From Trichopria drosophilae (taxonomy: Eukaryota; Arthropoda; Insecta; Hymenoptera; Diapriidae): 64,000 nt of DNA. Positions 12,650 to 27,100 of the stretch are shown piece by piece. The DNA is taken from positions 120,447,001 to 120,511,000 of the forward strand of contig CM059585.1 in NCBI GenBank assembly GCA_030407085.1, read 5' to 3'. The translations under genes and the position numbers were made by a program. The notes beneath the pieces were generated by a model. That model saw only the letters and a program-made list of their open reading frames with translations, had not been told where the DNA came from and did no database searches. Position 1 is the stretch's first letter. Every line of letters starts with the position of its first letter.

Positions 12650-14345
12650 CTTTTTTATTTATAGGTTTTTCAACTCAAGCCCGAATTTGTCAACGAAAGA
12701 AAAACAAAACATAAGCTTTCGAACGTTATAAACTCAAAAATTGTTTGTAAATAATCCGTATGAACATACCTATATAAACATTGCACTTTCTTATCACGAG
12801 ATGATCTTTTTTATAAAACGATTCTTGACAAATTCCAATTTATATTTCGTCAAGATAGCACCGGAAATCATACGATTGCAATAAAATCATCGATAAAGTT
12901 GACATGTATCTGCAATAAAATTCAGCGGTTTAATCCACTTGATTTCGACGTAATACAGATTTCTATCTTTATATGAAGTAGGGTTACACTATTATATTTG
13001 ATATGCTTCACTTGTCAATAAACATATTTACTTTCTTATTTTCACGAATTAATCAAGAAAATGAAGTTCATTAATTCAGGAAACACATAAATTAAACGGT
13101 TTTGGAAATTTAATTTATCAGATTTAATTCTGTGATAAATTAATATCTCTACACGGAAAGAGTTTTCGTAGATAATTTATGAGACATTACAGTATATACA
13201 CAGTGAAAATATCAGTAAATTGAATGAACTTTTAGGAAGCAGATTGCGCAAATGTTTTTATGAGCTTCATAACAATTTTAGCCACAAATATCTTTAAATA
13301 TATATTAAAATATTATAAAGAATGTTTTAATTCATAAAAAACATTTTAATGTAAATGTTTTCGCAATAATTTCATAACGAACAAACTGATGGTCAACTTT
13401 TCCTTATTTATAACAAAAATTATTCAACATTTGGAATATCTATTATTGTCATAACGGTATATTTTCACAACCAAATAGTAAACAATAGAAAAAGAAATGT
13501 TTTCCTAATTTTTATTAGAATTAAAAGTAAATTACAAAATAGGTACAAATTACTGCCTGTAACATAGTTATATTTTCACCGCAGTCTTACCGAATGTATA
13601 CTATATTTAACGATTTTCTTCAACTATGGAACGTCAAATTTCATGATCTTTCCATATTTGTTGATAAACGATGTATTTCTATAAAATCTCAGATAAAAGT
13701 TGAATAGTCAGCAAAAAGAATTATGAAGCATTTTCCAAAAACCATGATGATCGAAAATGGGCATACCGAATTGTTATCTAATTTTTCCGAACCGTGTTTT
13801 CTTGGTTTCTGAAATTTGTTTGTAAAATTATGATATATTTGTAAAGATGTTGACTAAATTGCTTCTGGAAGAGCCTTCGAAACAACAATCAAAATATACT
13901 ATGCTTTATTTCTCGTGATACAAAAATCAAGTTTTTATTTTCAAAAACAAAATATAATTTTAATTAATCCCACAAAATTACCATTACCCAAGCCTTGTAA
14001 GTTGACACCTCATTCAATATTGTTAAAAACAAAAAAATTGTTACCGTCAGGGACATATTTCAAACTTTCAAACTATCGGGTCCAGTATAAATGTATGATA
14101 AATATCATATCGGATGATAACAAATGTTTGATGATGATGGTCAAAATGACGTTCACGACATCGATGACGATCATGAATTTTAACAATAATTGTGCTGACT
14201 TGCAAAGATGACGATTACTATCCGAAAATATCAACAAAAACATTCTCCTTTTGTCTCCATAATAAATATAAACATCAAACAATCGCGAGAAAAGCATACG
14301 AATGAAATAATCGAAAAGCTAGGGTTTGGCTATCTGTAAGACATA
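12650..14345. other. no recognised gene
   Basis: A+T-rich sequence. The 98-codon frame at 13915-14211 and its antisense shadow show no family features. Confidence 0.45.
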
Positions 14346-14347
14346 CT

Positions 14348-14405
14348 CTAAATTTCTTTGAGTGAAAAGGTACTCTTTATGGAGCGAAAATTGAATCACT
14401 CAAAA
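14348..14405. repeat. GAGTGAA motif cluster, copy 2 (short)
   Basis: A short stretch with TTTGAGTGAAAAGG, TACTCTTTATGGAG and GAATCACTC resembles the longer clusters at 5855-6000 and 57955-58085. It is probably a remnant end of the same repeat family. Confidence 0.3.
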
Positions 14406-14409
14406 ATAA

Positions 14410-16450
14410 TTAGAAATTAAAAAAAGACGTATACATTCACATTTCGTTATATACGTACATGATTAATTAAAATCGACAAATGAACGGGAAGATCCGTTGC
14501 GGTAATAATGATGTTAATATAATAAATAAAAATAATACGCGAAACGTTAAATATAAAACATAATAAAACGCTGCAAGGAATTCACTACTGCAGGTATTAA
14601 CTACATTATTAGCATTAATGGTTGGATATCGTTATGTACATACACTAACACATCAACTAACTTAAAATCATCAAATTAGGCTAAATTTCATATTGACTTG
14701 AATTAGGTCTCAAACTAAATTCAAGAGAATGTAATAGTCAATCAATGTTAAAAATTCAGTCAAAACATGTTATATAACATTTTAATTGAAATATTCAAAA
14801 ACCGTATTAAATTTTTAAAGGTTATTCTTACTAAAATGTAAAAAATTAACACTACATTTTTAATTACTTCCTTTTTACTACTGCATTATGTATATATTTA
14901 TTTGCAATTAAAAATTTTAATTCGATTAATGTAAACGAACGATATTCATAATTCGAAGTCTGCTCTCTTCAGATTTAGAAATTACGTTTGGTACTACCAA
15001 TAGATCGCAATTTGTAATTTGCCGAACTGCAAAAAACACATAACATTTTTTAATTTTATTCTAAATAATCTAAAATCGATTTCGATTAGATTATCGCTCC
15101 AAAATTAAAAGATGCAAGTTTACTTTAGTCATGTCCGATGTTAACTATTTTTATAACTTAAAAAAGTAGCGAGTATTTTATGAAATTCGTGTAAATTGGA
15201 TGATTGTGAAGTTTAGGGCTATTATCTTTATTAGAATCTTTATTATAGGCGACTTGTGCTTAGGTTTCGGTTGAGTTAATACTTTTAACTTAGGAATATC
15301 ACATATCATTTGATTTGATGCTCATGATTTTGGACTTCGGCTATACTTCGGTTTTGATTTCGAATACAACTTCTGCTTATTAACTTTAATGAAAAGGAAT
15401 TAAATAGTAATGTGTTAAATACTATATCTCGACCGTTTTTAAACAAACGAGTAGAAAAGTATATAAAATTTTCCTATATAGTCACAATACTAAGACGTCC
15501 AAGCTTACAATGTAGACTGAAATAACACGGAAATATAACTGTAAATACAAAAATTAAACGATTGCACCAAGAGGTTAGGAGACAAAACTGTTATGGGATC
15601 CATGTCTGATTTAACGTTACAGCTTGCTTTAGAAATTTGAAGTTTGTAAACAAAACTGAGAGAAAGAAAAGCTTGAGAAAGTTAAAAGATACGCATCCAA
15701 AGAGATAAAAACTAAGAAATACTCACGTTTTCTAATCGCAGTTCAGTTATTCGTCGAGGGCGAATTATATGTACTGATATATATATATATAACACCACAC
15801 TTTTTAATAGTAAAATGAATTTTACAATTTTCCATATTAGATTTTGTTTGTTGCACCCCTAAGATTGTACTCGTCCAGGATTTTTGTGGTTACGCTTATT
15901 TTTCAAACACTGTAGGCTTAACCAGCACTTAACTTATCTTAGAAATATCATAACAAATGAAGTGAAAATCTTGCTGCGTTTGAAATTGTTTAACATAGTG
16001 AATTGTAATTACAGGAAGAAAACTGCTACCTAAAAATGTATTTTATATATACTTGACACATTGTAATAAACAAGAAACCCTTATGGATGATCAGGTACCG
16101 GTCGGTAACCAGGACATTTACCTCGAGTATTATTATACAGTTACTTACAGAACTATGTGGTAATTATGAAAAACATTAGAACAATGGCGTCGAACATGTG
16201 TGGATTTACGAAATGCATTAATATCGTTTATCAATTGCAAGACGATAATATTTTGTATTCGTGCAACGAATCACCTAGATTCACTTTATACGAAATATAC
16301 TGCATTCGATATTATCTAACATTACTGACAATATACAAAAAAGACAAGAAATTCGCGATTATCATGGCGATAAAGATCGAAAACCTCTTGGTATTGCAAT
16401 CGATGATTAATAAGTTCATGTTTGATCTAAATATCGTAATCGGAGTCATT
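14410..16450. other. no recognised gene; upstream flank of first protease
   Basis: A+T-rich sequence with a short (TA)n run at about 15778-15791. The 137-codon frame from 16157 overlaps the promoter and first exon of the protease in another frame and has no family signature. Nothing else is supported. Confidence 0.45.
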
Positions 16451-16452
16451 TG

Positions 16453-16459
16453 TATAAAA
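16453..16459 (+). promoter_or_regulatory. TATA box of first serine protease
   Basis: TATAAAA lies 47 bases upstream of the ATG at 16506. A start site about 30 bases downstream would give a leader of roughly 20 bases, normal for a small insect secreted-protease gene. There is no experimental support. Confidence 0.5.
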
Positions 16460-16505
16460 ATGAAGGTTCCGGATGAAAACGAGCAAGTTGCAAGCAGCAA
16501 GCATC

Positions 16506-18980
<2,475 letters not shown>

Positions 18981-18997
18981 TTGTTAACTATTTATTG

Positions 18998-19003
18998 AAT
19001 AAA
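18998..19003 (+). terminator. poly(A) signal of first protease
   Basis: A canonical AATAAA lies 17 bases past the TAG stop at 18978-18980. Confidence 0.65.
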
Positions 19004-19005
19004 AG

Positions 19006-19890
19006 ATTGTTTAGAAAATTAATTGCATTAATTTCTTTCCAAAACATACAGATTCAGTTTCATTTGAACTTGAAGAGTAAATGAAACATTATTTCATTGT
19101 TATTTAATTATGTTGTTCTTCAACAGCTTTTTTCTTCCGTATTGATTTGTTAGTTTAAGGGCACGCGTACCTTGCCTTTTCAGCTATATCAAAATTTATA
19201 AAAAAAATTGAATATTTATATTCTGATAATATTTTGGGAGAGAAATGACGTAAAATAGAAAAAAAATCCTTGGTGTTTTTTTTACACTTTTCAGATTTTC
19301 ATTTTTTACAAAATTTCTATTTCTTAGTTTTTGAGAAACAAAATAAAAATTGGCTGACGAAAAATATTGGAATTTTGTGGTAGAAGCATTTTTTATCATT
19401 TCAATAGAATTTTGAACAATATTTCAATATTATTTTAGTAAAAAAGCTACATTTTTCACATATTATTAAAAATATCTGACGAAAAAATGTTTCAGACAAT
19501 CGATGTAACAGAATGAAATTCTCTATGAACAATATTATATACATTTATGTTGTAACATTAACGGTAACTCCGTAAAAGAAGGATTAACATAGTTCAAATA
19601 CTCAGTTTTGGGAGTCGTAAGTAGTGATCTGATAAAATTCGGAAATTGGAAATTTCAAAATTATAAATGGAACGGTCTCTAAAAATTTGTTACTGATGTC
19701 TGATCGAACGAAAATAAAGACTCGCGGAAATAAAGCACCCAAAGGGAACAAATTTTCGCTACATCCACGCTGTTGATCCTTGGTCATGCTGAGAGCGAAA
19801 ACTCATACATTTCTTATGATAAAAAGGCATGTAATGCGTAGAAATATCATTTTTAGGCTAAAATAGTAATGAAGTTGACATTAAAATGTA
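19006..19890. other. no recognised gene; shares a short motif with 59.4 kb
   Basis: A+T-rich flank of the protease. The piece CCGTAAAAGAAGGATTAACAT (about 19569-19589) has a close match at 59412-59432, likewise less than 1 kb downstream of the other protease gene. This is either a dispersed repeat or common ancestry of the two gene flanks. Confidence 0.3.
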
Positions 19891-19891
19891 A

Positions 19892-20160
19892 TTTTCAAGG
19901 TCACGGATGTCTCCTGAACATTTTCTGATATTTTTTCGTATTCAGCGCATCCAAATACGTCTAAAAGCACTCCTAACTTGCCAAATCAAAATTTTTACAT
20001 TCAACTTCGAATTTAACCTTGAAATACGGTTTACAAGGTCGAGAATGTCTCCTGAACATTTTTCATGACTTTTTTCGTATTCAGTGCATCCAAATTTGTA
20101 GAAGAATACTCCTAACTGGCTAAATTAAATTTTTAATATTAGACTTTATGTTCCAGACAG
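19892..20160. repeat. two-unit imperfect tandem repeat, about 138 bp
   Basis: Two diverged units begin near 19892 and 20030. Both hold, in the same order, CAAGGTC, ATGTCTCCTGAACATTTT, TTTTTTCGTATTCAG, GCATCCAAAT, ACTCCTAACT and a T-rich tail. Substitutions and small indels show that the duplication is old. No coding content. Confidence 0.7.
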
Positions 20161-20169
20161 GACTGTTGA

Positions 20170-20620
20170 CTGTCGACTGTCGATATATCGACCACCAATT
20201 TTGTCAGGCACTTCACGTGACATATTCTTTCATTTTATGCACAAATATTGTGTAAATTGAACATAATTTCACATAAGTAACTAAGCAAAACAAAAAAACA
20301 AAAAAAAAAAGAGGGGCAACGATCAAATCAGTAAATATAAGAAAAATAATTCAGTCTATTATATTTTCTGTACCACTTGCGATGTATATATGTTGGTGAA
20401 ACAAAAAAAAACTGTAAAAACTAGGATTTCAGAACAAGAATCGAACATTCGTTGGACTGCACCTAACGTGGAATTTTGTTATTTTTGAACTTAATTTTAA
20501 AAATATTTAATATTTTTTGTTTAGTACCGAACCCAGATCATAGTAGGGCCTGGAGGCTTCAATGGAATGACTAAATCCTACTATATGAATATTTTCGAAA
20601 TTTTAATATTGTTACCCAGA
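20170..20620. other. no recognised gene
   Basis: A+T-rich sequence with a short GTTGACTGTCGACTGTCGAT palindromic stretch near 20163 and a poly-A run near 20290. No gene is seen. Confidence 0.45.
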
Positions 20621-21738
20621 CGTTGATTTGGAATCATTATATTCTTTAAAATTATTTCACTCACTTAGACGAAACAATTGAATCAAACAGTTTCGGAGTA
20701 TTTTCAAAACAAATAAATTATTATTCTGAGAAATCGCCATGTTCGTCATAATTGTTGTTTTTGTGTATTGGAAGTATTTCATTAAAAAGTAACACGGAGA
20801 AAACATTCGAGCGGCTACTGCGTTAGTAAACAGAACAAAAATTTGATAAATCTAATCTTTGAAATATATGTCAATTTTTGATATATACTATTTCGGTGGA
20901 AACATTTCGCATTTTTTCTTCATTAGCAATCATCTAGTTTAAGAACAACATAGTAATATGATTATGATGGAATTCATTTGTCAAATCTTCATACCGGGAG
21001 CTTCAACTTTTTCAGTATTGAGTATTCGATATTGGAAATTGCACTTATCGATGTCAGAAGGTATGAATTATTTTGCCATCGCTAGGTCATTGATGTTGGT
21101 CAAAATTTCGGCACCTGGAATGCACGGACCAATTGTACTTTGGTACTATCGACACCGCTTCGAATTAAGGCGAATATTTGTCGTGGCCACTTGAATGCCA
21201 TTCCATCTAGACCAGAATGTCTCAATCAATAGGAGAGGCTGGATATCTTGATTACTTTGTCCTCCAATGCATTCAAAATTGTTGAATTTTAGTCATCACT
21301 GTTATCCAAGTTAATGCATTAACCTCATTGGGCATCAAAATCCCAATGAAGGATATGTTAGAAAACTTATTGGTCAATTTAAAACCCAGCATGATGGAAC
21401 AAATTTGACATCAGTCCTTACCATGTCATTTTCAAAAACTGGAAGATTGCTCATCCTCTTCATTTCGTATCACACAGGTGTTTAGTATAATTCGAAAGAT
21501 TGAACACACTCAATGCTTTTGTCACCGTCATTTCTCTCGCTTTAATATATTTTACATTTATATGTTACAGTTGGAATATTATAAATTCTGAAAAATGATC
21601 ATTGATGGTATTCGGGCCATTGTGAGTTTCTTAATAATACAGATGTAATCGTACATCCATGGCATTCCATTGTGTTTTTGACGATTAACTACACCAATTC
21701 AAATTTTTTTTCCAATTAAAAAATAAGTGACAATAGCC

Positions 21739-22454
21739 ATGTTCGGGGGGCTTCTTACTGCCATCGCTTATTTTTTAAATAGCGGTGAAGTAGCAAAGGC
21801 CGAGCGACGTCATGTATTGCCGCTAGAACATCAGGGACCTCCGATAATCATCCCCGGCATTCCACCACCGATTAATTCAACGACCATAACTCAGATTCTA
21901 CCTACTGAAACTCTACCTACAGCCTCAAAATCGTCAGACGCACTGGAAAGCCGCGTCACACCCGACAACACATTTAATCCGACACGCCATGTATCATCTT
22001 GGGACCGGTTACCGGAGTCAACGGTTATACCAACTGGGCTAGAGTTCGACGTAACCTATTCTATTGGAGGCAGAGCTCCGACATACAAGAACGCCGTCGA
22101 AATAGCAGTTGATAATGATGCGTTGGCAGACACTCCGATCGCAAAATCGGTGCAATATTTGCCCTATCTACGGAGATCGATATCTGTCGACAATATCAAT
22201 TCGCCGGGAATTGACAATCAACCATTCAAGAATAGCAAGAAAAGGAAGTACCCTCACATCTCTTTGCCGCTTATGACAATTACTTATGAAGAACAGATCC
22301 TGAAATATACATTGAAGCATTGAATGGGCATTTCGAGGATTGGTCAGACTACTACGGCGTACTCAGTGACGAAGATATCAACCAGTATTTGGAAGAAGAA
22401 AGAAGATCAATGCCGGAATACACGGAGCAACTGCCTGGGACAGAAGAAATGTGA
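21739..22454 (+). pseudogene. unrecognised membrane-anchored protein, left-arm copy, frameshifted
   Basis: This copy is almost identical to the intact one on the minus strand at 22857-23573. One base is missing near 22294, where the intact copy has two G (CAGGATCC) and this has one (CAGATCC). The frame shifts after the TYEEQ segment and stops at 22321-22323. The original stop, TGA at 22452-22454, is still present, so the loss is recent. A few substitutions relative to the other arm are visible (for example Pro/Leu after PGI, Ala/Thr before LADTP). Confidence 0.75.
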
Positions 22455-22856
22455 GGATTCTGGAAATCTCCACTTAATTTAATTTATTGTAAATTGTAAT
22501 CAGTGTGTTCTTTTAATAGTTTTATGATATTATTCTTTTATTGTATGTAATTACAATGTACTTCTCAATGTATTACTTTTATACGCTCTATGTAAACTCA
22601 AAAAATGTAAAAAAATGTATATAATCTATAAAATGTATAACCATCCCGTTCCCTTCTTTTTTTTTTTTTTTTAGCGTCACACAATTATATTCACAATTTA
22701 CCAAATTTGTTGAGCTTACATAGAGCGTATAAAAGTAATACATTGAGAAGCACATTGTAATTACATACAATAAAAGAATAATATCATAAAACTATTAAAA
22801 GAACACACTGATTATAATTTACAATAAATTAAATTAAGTGGAGATTTCCAGAATCC

Positions 22857-23573
22857 TCACATTTCTTCTGTCCCAGGCAGTTGCTCCGTGTATTCCGGCA
22901 TTGATCTTCTTTCTTCTTCCAAATACTGGTTGATATCTTCGTCACTGAGTACACCGTAGTAGTCTGACCAATCCTCGAAATGCCCATTCAATGCTTCAAT
23001 GTATATTTCAGGATCCTGTTCTTCATAAGTAATTGTCATAAGCGGCAAAGAGATGTGAGGGTACTTCCTTTTCTTGCTATTCTTCAATGGTTGATTGTCA
23101 ATTCCCGGCGAATTGATATTGTCGACAGATATCGATCTCCGTAGATAGGGCAAATATTGCACCGATTTTGCGATCGGAGTGTCTGCCAACGTATCATTAT
23201 CAACTGCTATTTCGACGGCGTTCTTGTATGTCGGAGCTCTGCCTCCAATAGAATAGGTTACGTCGAACTCTAGCCCAGTTGGTATAACCGTTGACTCCGG
23301 TAACCGGTCCCAAGATGATACATGGCGTGTCGGATTAAATGTGTTGTCGGGTGTGACGCGGCTTTCCAGTGCGTCTGACGATTTTGAGGCTGTAGGTAGA
23401 GTTTCAGTAGGTAGAATCTGAGTTATGGTCGTTGAATTAATCGGTGGTAGAATGCCGGGGATGATTATCGGAGGTCCCTGATGTTCTAGCGGCAATACAT
23501 GACGTCGCTCGGCCTTTGCTACTTCACCGCTATTTAAAAAATAAGCGATGGCAGTAAGAAGCCCCCCGAACAT
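22857..23573 (-). CDS. unrecognised 238-aa protein with N-terminal membrane segment
   Basis: The first ATG in this frame is at 23573; four sense codons precede it but lack an upstream ATG. The protein begins MFGGLLTAIAYFLNSGEV, a hydrophobic stretch suited to a signal anchor or signal peptide. Then comes a Pro/Ile/Thr-rich region (GPPIIIPG, then NSTTITQILPTETLPT), a middle region with SIGGRAPTYKNAVEIAVDN and YLPYLRRSISVDN, a basic patch (KNSKKRKYP), and an acidic C-terminus rich in Glu, Asp and Tyr (EDWSDYYGVLSDEDINQYLEEE). I do not recognise the family. The gene lies in the right arm of the inverted duplication and has a frameshifted twin in the left arm. The intact frame and near-identity suggest recent activity or duplication. 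A structural protein of a mobile or virus-like element is possible, but this is inference only. Confidence 0.6.
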   Translation of the reverse strand: MFGGLLTAIAYFLNSGEVAKAERRHVLPLEHQGPPIIIPGILPPINSTTITQILPTETLPTASKSSDALESRVTPDNTFNPTRHVSSWDRLPESTVIPTGLEFDVTYSIGGRAPTYKNAVEIAVDNDTLADTPIAKSVQYLPYLRRSISVDNINSPGIDNQPLKNSKKRKYPHISLPLMTITYEEQDPEIYIEALNGHFEDWSDYYGVLSDEDINQYLEEERRSMPEYTEQLPGTEEM

Positions 23574-24476
23574 GGCTATTGTCACTTATTTTTTAATTGG
23601 AAAAAAAATTTGAATTGGTGTAGTTAATCGTCAAATACACAATGGAATGCCATGGATGTACGATTACATCTGTATTATTAAGAAACTCACAATGGCCCGA
23701 ATACCATCAATGATCATTTTTCAGAATTTATAATATTCCAACTATAACATATAAATGTAAAATATATTAAAGCGAGAGAAATGACGGTGACAAAAGCATT
23801 GAGTGTGTTCAATCTTTCGAATTATACTAAACACCTGTGTGATACGAAATGAAGAGGATGAGCAATCTTCCAGTTTTTGAAAATGACATGGTAAGGAATG
23901 ATGTCAAATTTGTTCCATCATGCTGGGTTTTAAATTGACCAATAAGTTTTCTAACATATCCTTCATTGAGATTTTGATGCCCAATGAGGTTAATGCATTA
24001 ACTTGGATAACAGTGATGGCTAAAATTCAACAATTTTGAATGCATTGGAGGACAAAGTAATCAAGATATCCAGCCTCTCCTATTGATTGAGACATTCTGG
24101 TCTAGATGGAATGGCATTCAAGTGGCCACGACAAATATTCGCTTTAATTCGAAGCGGTGTCGATAGTACCAAAGTACAATTGGTCCGTGCATTCCAGGTG
24201 CCGAAATTTTGACCAACATCAATGACCAAGCGATGGCAAAATAATGCATACCTTCTGACATCGATAAGTGCAATTTCCAATATCGAATACTCAATACTGA
24301 AAAAGTTGAAGCTCCCGGTATGAAGATTTGACAAATGAATTCCATCATAATCATATTACTATGTTGTTCTTAAACATAGATGATTGCTAATGAAGAAAAA
24401 ATGCGAAATGTTTCCACCGAAATAGTATATATCAAAAATTGACATATATTTCAAAGATTAGATATATCAAATTTTA

Positions 24477-24868
24477 ATTACACGTAATTATTACGCATCT
24501 ACATTTGAAAAATATTTTCATATTTCAATAAATTTCGCAATTTTGCTCATTTTAGTGAGTATTATAATCATTCTTGTATTTTATTATCAAACACGTAAAA
24601 CTTCATCCAATTAAATACAGTCATTACTCTCGAATCGAATGCTATGTTCAACATCTTGCACATATGTTACATATAATATCAAACTTGAGCATAAATTTAA
24701 AATAGCAATATTGAAAAAAAAATAAAAACGGCGCACAGTGCCAGCAGCAGCACGCACGCTTGCCTTCTAGCATGGTAACACTTGTCGTGGACTTGGCATG
24801 GTTGCCGTGGCGGTAACAAAAGCTATAAGATTCGCAGAACAAGAACAGCCACAAATTTCGAGCAGCAG
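24477..24868. mobile_element. 392-bp segment present only in right arm
   Basis: Comparing arms, the left one passes directly from AATCTAATCTTTGA... to the outer block, while the right one carries 392 more bases between TATCAAATTTT and TTCTGTTTACTAACG. The extra piece contains GCAGCAGCACGCACGC and a G+C-richer stretch at 24730-24860. It is either an insertion in the right arm or a deletion in the left. No clear terminal repeats were found, so a deletion through microhomology is plausible. Confidence 0.6.
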
Positions 24869-25084
24869 TTCTGTTTACTAACGCAGTAGCCGCTCGAATG
24901 TTTTCTCCGTGTTACTTTTTAATGAAATACTTCCAATACACAGAAACAACAATTATGACGAACATGGCGATTTCTCAGAATAATAATTTATTTGTTTTGA
25001 AAATACTCCGAAACTGTTTGATTCAATTGTTTCGTCTAAGTGAGTGAAATAATTTTAAAGAATATAATGATTCCAATTCAACTA

Positions 25085-25778
25085 CAAGTTTGAGCATCAT
25101 GGCGGTCGACAAAACACGATCACGCGTCTGTCCGATGAGATTGTCTCTAACCCTATGTTCGAATAACCTTTTTTCTTTTCTTAAAACGGGTAAAATTGGA
25201 AATTTTCAAAAAATCATAACTTTGCAACAAAAAATCGTAGCGATTTTTATAAAAAATGAATTTCAAGGTTTTGATTTGTAGTATTCACAAAAAAATTGGC
25301 AATATCCAGAAAAATTTGTTAATCATCCGGTGAAGGATAAAAGTTGGAAGAAAAAAGTTACAAAATTCGACATTTTGAAAATACAACAACTAAGACAAAA
25401 TAATGTCTGATGTAAAACTGTATGCACCAATTGAAAGCTTCATTCCTCTACTTTGTAACTTTCTTTATATTTTTATTATTTTCTTTATCAAACTTTACAA
25501 AGATCATTAACAAAATTTTTATCAGAGTTACGTAAATATAGTCAAAATGCGATCATAATATTAATTTTATATTTTTTTTTGCACATGTTTATTAATTCGT
25601 CTATGAACAGAAATAGCAATTGTTTCGATAATAATACACGCAAAAGTTTCAACTATCATTTAAATCTAAGTCATTGTGTATAAACTTTCATAACAACACA
25701 CATACATACATTCGCGTCATTCTAACATCCATATAATCGCGTCGCTTCGATATAAATAGGACAAAAAAGGACAAAGGA
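25085..25778. other. no recognised gene
   Basis: A+T-rich flank of the inverted duplication, with no coding or repeat signature I could define. Confidence 0.45.
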
Positions 25779-25779
25779 C

Positions 25780-26255
25780 AGGTTATTTCCCCCGCGTCCC
25801 CCGCGTTAATGACGATTTGTCTATTTGCGGGTCGGCTCTCGGGTGGAGAGGTACAGGACAGAGACAGACAGTACAAGACAGAAACTATAGGCACACACAA
25901 CACCCACCGAGAGCCAGTCCCCCCTACCCCAATATCGGTACCACCAGCAGATTCGGCATTCGGCGGTCTGTGCCTTAGCGAGTACGACGCGGGGCTTATC
26001 CCCTCTTTATCCGAGATAAGACCCACGACGTATCGACCGCGGATAAGACGCTGACGGTACCGATAACTGCCGACGGGGATCGGCAGCGGTCCCAAATTCG
26101 TACCTTCGCCCAGCAAAGTTCCCCGGTTATTCCACACTGGACATAAGCAGAGAAAATTGCAGGACGGGGATTCGAACTCGGGCCCTTCGCGACGTTCAGT
26201 TCGGGCGGACTAAGACTGACGCCTTAGCCCGCACGACCATCACGCCGTCTACTTC
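25780..26255 (-). mobile_element. tRNA-derived SINE (minus strand)
   Basis: A G+C-rich island in A+T-rich DNA. Read on the minus strand from about 26255, it begins with an RNA polymerase III promoter: an A-box-like TGGTCGTGCGGG (26228-26239) and a B-box GAGTTCGAATCC (26179-26168), spaced as in a tRNA gene. The rest, down to about 25780, is the unrelated body. The tRNA-like head does not fold into a full functional tRNA, so this is a SINE rather than a tRNA gene. The 149-codon frame across it has no family signature. Confidence 0.68.
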
Positions 26256-26257
26256 GA

Positions 26258-27100
26258 ATAAATAAATATTATTGAATATTTCGATTTATAATTTTTGTTG
26301 TAGAAAAATGCATGTTTTAGGATATAATATTAGGTTTTCAATTAAAACACGAACACATGACCACGCTCCAAACGACGTACCTGTTTATGGCTAAATGATG
26401 AACTGTTTATTTGCCATTATGAAATTTTGGGATCATCTTTAACCTCTTTTGACCACTTCTCGGAAATTGCAGCACTTTTCTTGATCAGGCTGTTAAATCC
26501 GTCGAATGAACTGGATGATCGTAGTCTTGTCCGTAAAAGTGGCGGTTATGGCGGTGTCCACAGGTGATTAAAATCGAGCAGTGATGATTTGCGTCCGGTT
26601 TCATGAGCACGTAGAATTGAACACGTTTACAGTAGAAAAATTTATGTCCCACATCCTATTCAACCCAGAATTTCAAAATTAACGTCTTCAAAATTAAAGT
26701 CCGTTACGTTTCACTTTGTTCTCGTAAATTCACCATTAAATTTTACCATTTCCTTTTCATTGAATTTAAAATTTCACTTAATACATATTTCAAAAATTCA
26801 CTCACCTCCCACTTCCATGATTAAACGCTTTCAATTGAAATACAATTCTATAGACTATACGGTTTCTAATTGAGTGTCGAAAAATCAAAATATACTTCTA
26901 ATTTCGGCTGTAGACTATAAGCGAATGAGAGCGGTTCAGCGCTTCGACTCAAAATGTACTATGAGTCACGTGACGTATCCCTACTTATTTCCGTTTTATA
27001 AATACATATAAACATTTTATTGTAAACGAAAAAGATTCACACAATTACAGATGTTGGTAAAACAGTAACGCTATTTATCGACTCACATTATCATACAAAC
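26258..27100. other. no recognised gene
   Basis: A+T-rich sequence between the SINE and the hAT-like gene. A few short motifs repeat, but no supported feature is seen. Confidence 0.4.

Larger units (their letters stand above)
20622..25081. repeat. 4.5-kb inverted duplication (two ~2-kb arms)
   Basis: The left arm (20622 to about 22600) and right arm (about 22711 to 25081) are near-perfect reverse complements around a spacer of about 110 bases that contains a poly-T run. The outer ends pair as GTTGATTTGGAATCATTAT and ATAATGATTCCAATTCAAC; the inner ends pair through ACGCTCTATGTAA. The right arm holds about 392 extra bases (24477-24868) absent from the left. Each arm encodes the same unrecognised protein reading toward the centre. 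No target duplication is visible at the outer ends. It may be a foldback transposon, a very long terminal inverted repeat, or an inverted tandem duplication. Any read-through transcript would form a hairpin of nearly 2 kb. Confidence 0.88.

Noticed and set aside
20958..21194. 78-codon frames in both arms of the inverted duplication
   Set aside because: Short, with no start context or domain; both copies differ little because the arms are near-identical, so conservation between them means nothing.
25688..26137. 149-codon minus-strand frame in the G+C-rich island
   Set aside because: It lies inside the tRNA-derived SINE; open frames are longer there by base composition, and no family is seen.
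26168..26239. tRNA gene
   Set aside because: A and B boxes are present, but the flanks do not form an acceptor stem or a proper anticodon arm, so it is a SINE head.
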